Assembly: GCF_001559865.1 (NCBI RefSeq)
Contig: NZ_LOHE01000013.1
Span: 1-36,708 of the forward strand
Length of the DNA stretch: 36,708 nt
Source of the DNA: Abyssisolibacter fermentans
Lineage (GTDB): Bacteria; Bacillota; Clostridia; Tissierellales; MCWD3
Direction of reading: 5' to 3'
The position numbers and the translations under genes were made by a program. Each line of letters begins with the position of its first letter. Position 1 is the stretch's first letter. Below are positions 35,006 through 36,708 of this stretch, one piece after another. Below the pieces are notes generated by a model. That model worked only from the letters and a program-made list of their open reading frames with translations. It searched no databases and was not told the origin of the DNA.

Positions 35006-35055
35006 GTCTCAAATTACTAAGGCTTAAAGCGTATACCGTCTAAAGACGGTGGATT

Positions 35056-35741
35056 TAGACCACGCACTTAGAAATTAAATCAAATTATTAAATAATCTAT
35101 ACCTGACAAATTTAAAATATATTACTACTTCATATTTTCTTTCTTAAGAAAAATTCTTAAAATATGAAAAACTCTACTAATGTCTAAAAGTATTTTTAGA
35201 ATGGCATGTCCTATTTTTAACACAAATATTGATTTGTTATTGTTTCAAAGTTTTCTATGTCAAATTTAATTACTATAGATTAGTATATAATTTATTAAAT
35301 TCTATTTATATACTTACTTGTCATTATATGCCTTTTGGTTAATTCTTATTTTATTTCTATTTTTTATATTTGTCAACATATATTTTTAATTAAAAATTAA
35401 ACTGAAAAATACGCTGTTTAAAAATATCATGTTTCGCAACTACCTTTTGTGTTGTTTCTACTAATTCTAGTTATATTTATTTTTATGATTAAAAACAAAC
35501 AAAAGATGGTGCTATGACACCTGTTTCATACATCGAAATTTAAGGTGTAAAATACAACTACAACAAATAATACCTTCTACTTTTGTAGTTATTTTGTTAT
35601 GTCTTTTTTGAGATAACACTTTTAAACGTTTCTCTAAAAATTATAACTTTCCTATTAAATCAGTACCACCCGTTATGTTATGATCCCTTAAGGTAATCAG
35701 AATAAATAATAAAAATCTATTTAACCATAAGAGAGAATTTA
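35056..35741. other. Intergenic, IS relic but no gene
   Basis: No coding frame seen. AACTACAA and TTGTAGTT form an 8-bp stem near 35550-35590. AAATCAGTACCACCCGT at 35657-35673 differs by one base from the IS end at 26177-26193, and is probably a relic of the same IS type. Confidence 0.45.
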
Positions 35742-35993
35742 ATGTCAAAAAGTAAATATTTATTAGAAGACAAGCATTCAATAGTAATTGAATACCTAGA
35801 AGGAGTTAAATTTCTTACAATGTATGATTATTTAAGTAGTAAGTATTCATGTAGAGAAGTTGTAAGAAAATACGAATTTTCCAATCACAGCCTCCTTTTT
35901 GGGTGGATTAAGAAATATAATAGTACTAAATACATTGAAAATTCTGCGAAAGGAAAGAGTGCTATCATGAATAAAGGAAGAAATACTACATGA
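35742..35993 (+). pseudogene. IS3-type OrfA remnant
   Basis: The 83-residue frame from ATG 35742 (GAGAGAAT upstream) has IVIEYLEGVKFLTMYDYLSS and REVVRKYEFSNHSLLFGWI then KKYNS, the helix-turn-helix plan of IS3/IS150 OrfA proteins (xVxxYLxGxxSxxxxAxKYGI...LxxWVKxY). The rest of OrfA and all of OrfB (the DDE part) are absent. A decayed fragment with an unsteady reading. Confidence 0.5.
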
Positions 35994-36011
35994 AAAAATT
36001 TAAAATTATAC

Positions 36012-36140
36012 AATTATAAAATATCTCAATACCAAAAAACAGATGAATTTAACCAGAAATACAAAAAAAGAGCATCAATTGAGGAAAAAAATGCTGAGCT
36101 CAAAAAATTTCACGGGCTGTGTCAAGCTGTATGGATGTAA
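36012..36140 (+). pseudogene. IS1182-type transposase C-terminal remnant
   Basis: A frame without start reads DEFNQKYKKRASIEEKNAEL then KKFHGLCQA and ends at 36140. This matches the C-terminal end of IS1182-family transposases (YKxRxxIExKNxExKxxHG), where the Glu of the DDE triad sits in IExKN. All upstream sequence is missing. Confidence 0.6.
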
Positions 36141-36708
36141 TCCAATAATACAATATCAGCTTTGTTTCTATTAGAGAGTCAAAAAATAAATGTACGACTT
36201 CCAAGAACCTTGGAAACCATGCATTCATATCTAATCTAACTATGTTAATGCCTTATTCAATTTCTCTATTGCTTTTTCTCAATTCTACTTACATACCCTT
36301 CTGTCAAGTAAGACTAAACTTTTTCATTTAAGGTTGAATAAATGACTGTTTTTGCTCAAATATATATGTAGTAAATTTTAAGCCTTATTCCTAAATATCG
36401 TATGAAGTATTAATTGATACAACTTAAGACGAGAATATAATTAACTTTGTGCTTTTAGAGAAAAACTTTCACTCTAAACTGACAAAAATATTTGAAATTT
36501 GAATTAAATTAGTCTAGTGCTAGTACTCATATTTATTATCTCCAATTATTTCTATGTTATGCATGTATTAGAATGTTTTATTTTGGTAACGATAATAATC
36601 GGAGTAATGTACCCGTAAGGATATATTTTTTTACTCAAAAAGAAATTTAAATTTTTCATTAGATTACAGGCTTAAAAATAGCCTAAAATGAACTGACCTA
36701 TGTCAAGT
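36141..36708. other. Right end of window, no gene seen
   Basis: 568 bases of AT-rich sequence with no open frame of coding character on either strand, and no clear repeat or hairpin. Confidence 0.4.

Larger units (their letters stand above)
34455..35055 (-). mobile_element. IS200/IS605-type element, tnpA only
   Basis: Intact tnpA (34557-34982) is flanked by subterminal hairpins: CACCTACT-aa-AGTAGGTG (34455-34472), TTAGGCAT-aa-ATGCCTAA (34477-34494) and GGCTTAAGC with GCTTAAGCC (34512-34545) on the 3' side; CCGTC-taaa-GACGG near 35036-35049 on the 5' side. The exact cleavage ends are not identified. No tnpB, as in IS200-type elements. It may be active. Confidence 0.8.

Overview
The window is about 70 percent or more A+T, with AGGAGG-type ribosome binding sites, Firmicute-type lipoproteins, two-component ABC exporters and many decayed insertion sequences. 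This fits a Clostridium or a close relative. Nearly all intact genes lie on the minus strand. No rRNA, tRNA or CRISPR array was seen. The window reads as an accessory region.

Positions 1-9066 (minus strand) hold two consecutive nonribosomal peptide synthetase genes. The upstream one (4489-9066) is complete, with order C-A-PCP-E, and its binding-pocket code matches threonine, so it should supply D-Thr. The next one (1-4326) runs off the window, with order C-A-PCP-C..., and its code is close to the glycine code. Upstream of them (9640-11500, mostly plus strand) is a stretch of small and broken genes: an MFS efflux pump remnant, a lipoprotein, a small membrane protein and a Fic C-terminal fragment.

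Positions 11545-13889 hold a two-gene ABC-2 exporter and a regulator with two MerR-type DNA-binding heads. Both the exporter and the regulator gene have a promoter with a 19-bp spacer and the same 15-bp element. Positions 14213-18864 hold an RsiV/PdaC-like lipoprotein, a YwqG/DUF1963 protein, a Fic protein, an IS256 remnant, and a nitroreductase divergent from a TetR regulator with two matching 20-bp operators. Positions 18975-25909 hold an AraC/GyrI-like regulator with a Cys-containing partner, a broken ferredoxin gene, a Nudix hydrolase, a half-size ABC exporter, a hexapeptide acyltransferase and two secreted proteins or lipoproteins.

The most interesting locus is 27297-34191 (minus strand), a probable ribosomally made, modified peptide (RiPP) cluster. 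In order of transcription it has a radical SAM/SPASM maturase, a 55-residue precursor with seven cysteines, an ABC ATPase, two membrane proteins and a subtilisin-like protease. In the precursor, five of the seven cysteines are followed four residues later by Asp (CX3D), a pattern known from thioether-bridged ranthipeptides. An IS200/IS605-type element lies on each side of the cluster (26185-26910 and 34455-35055), which suggests a mobile or rearranged island. The right end (35657-36140) holds relics of three more insertion sequences.
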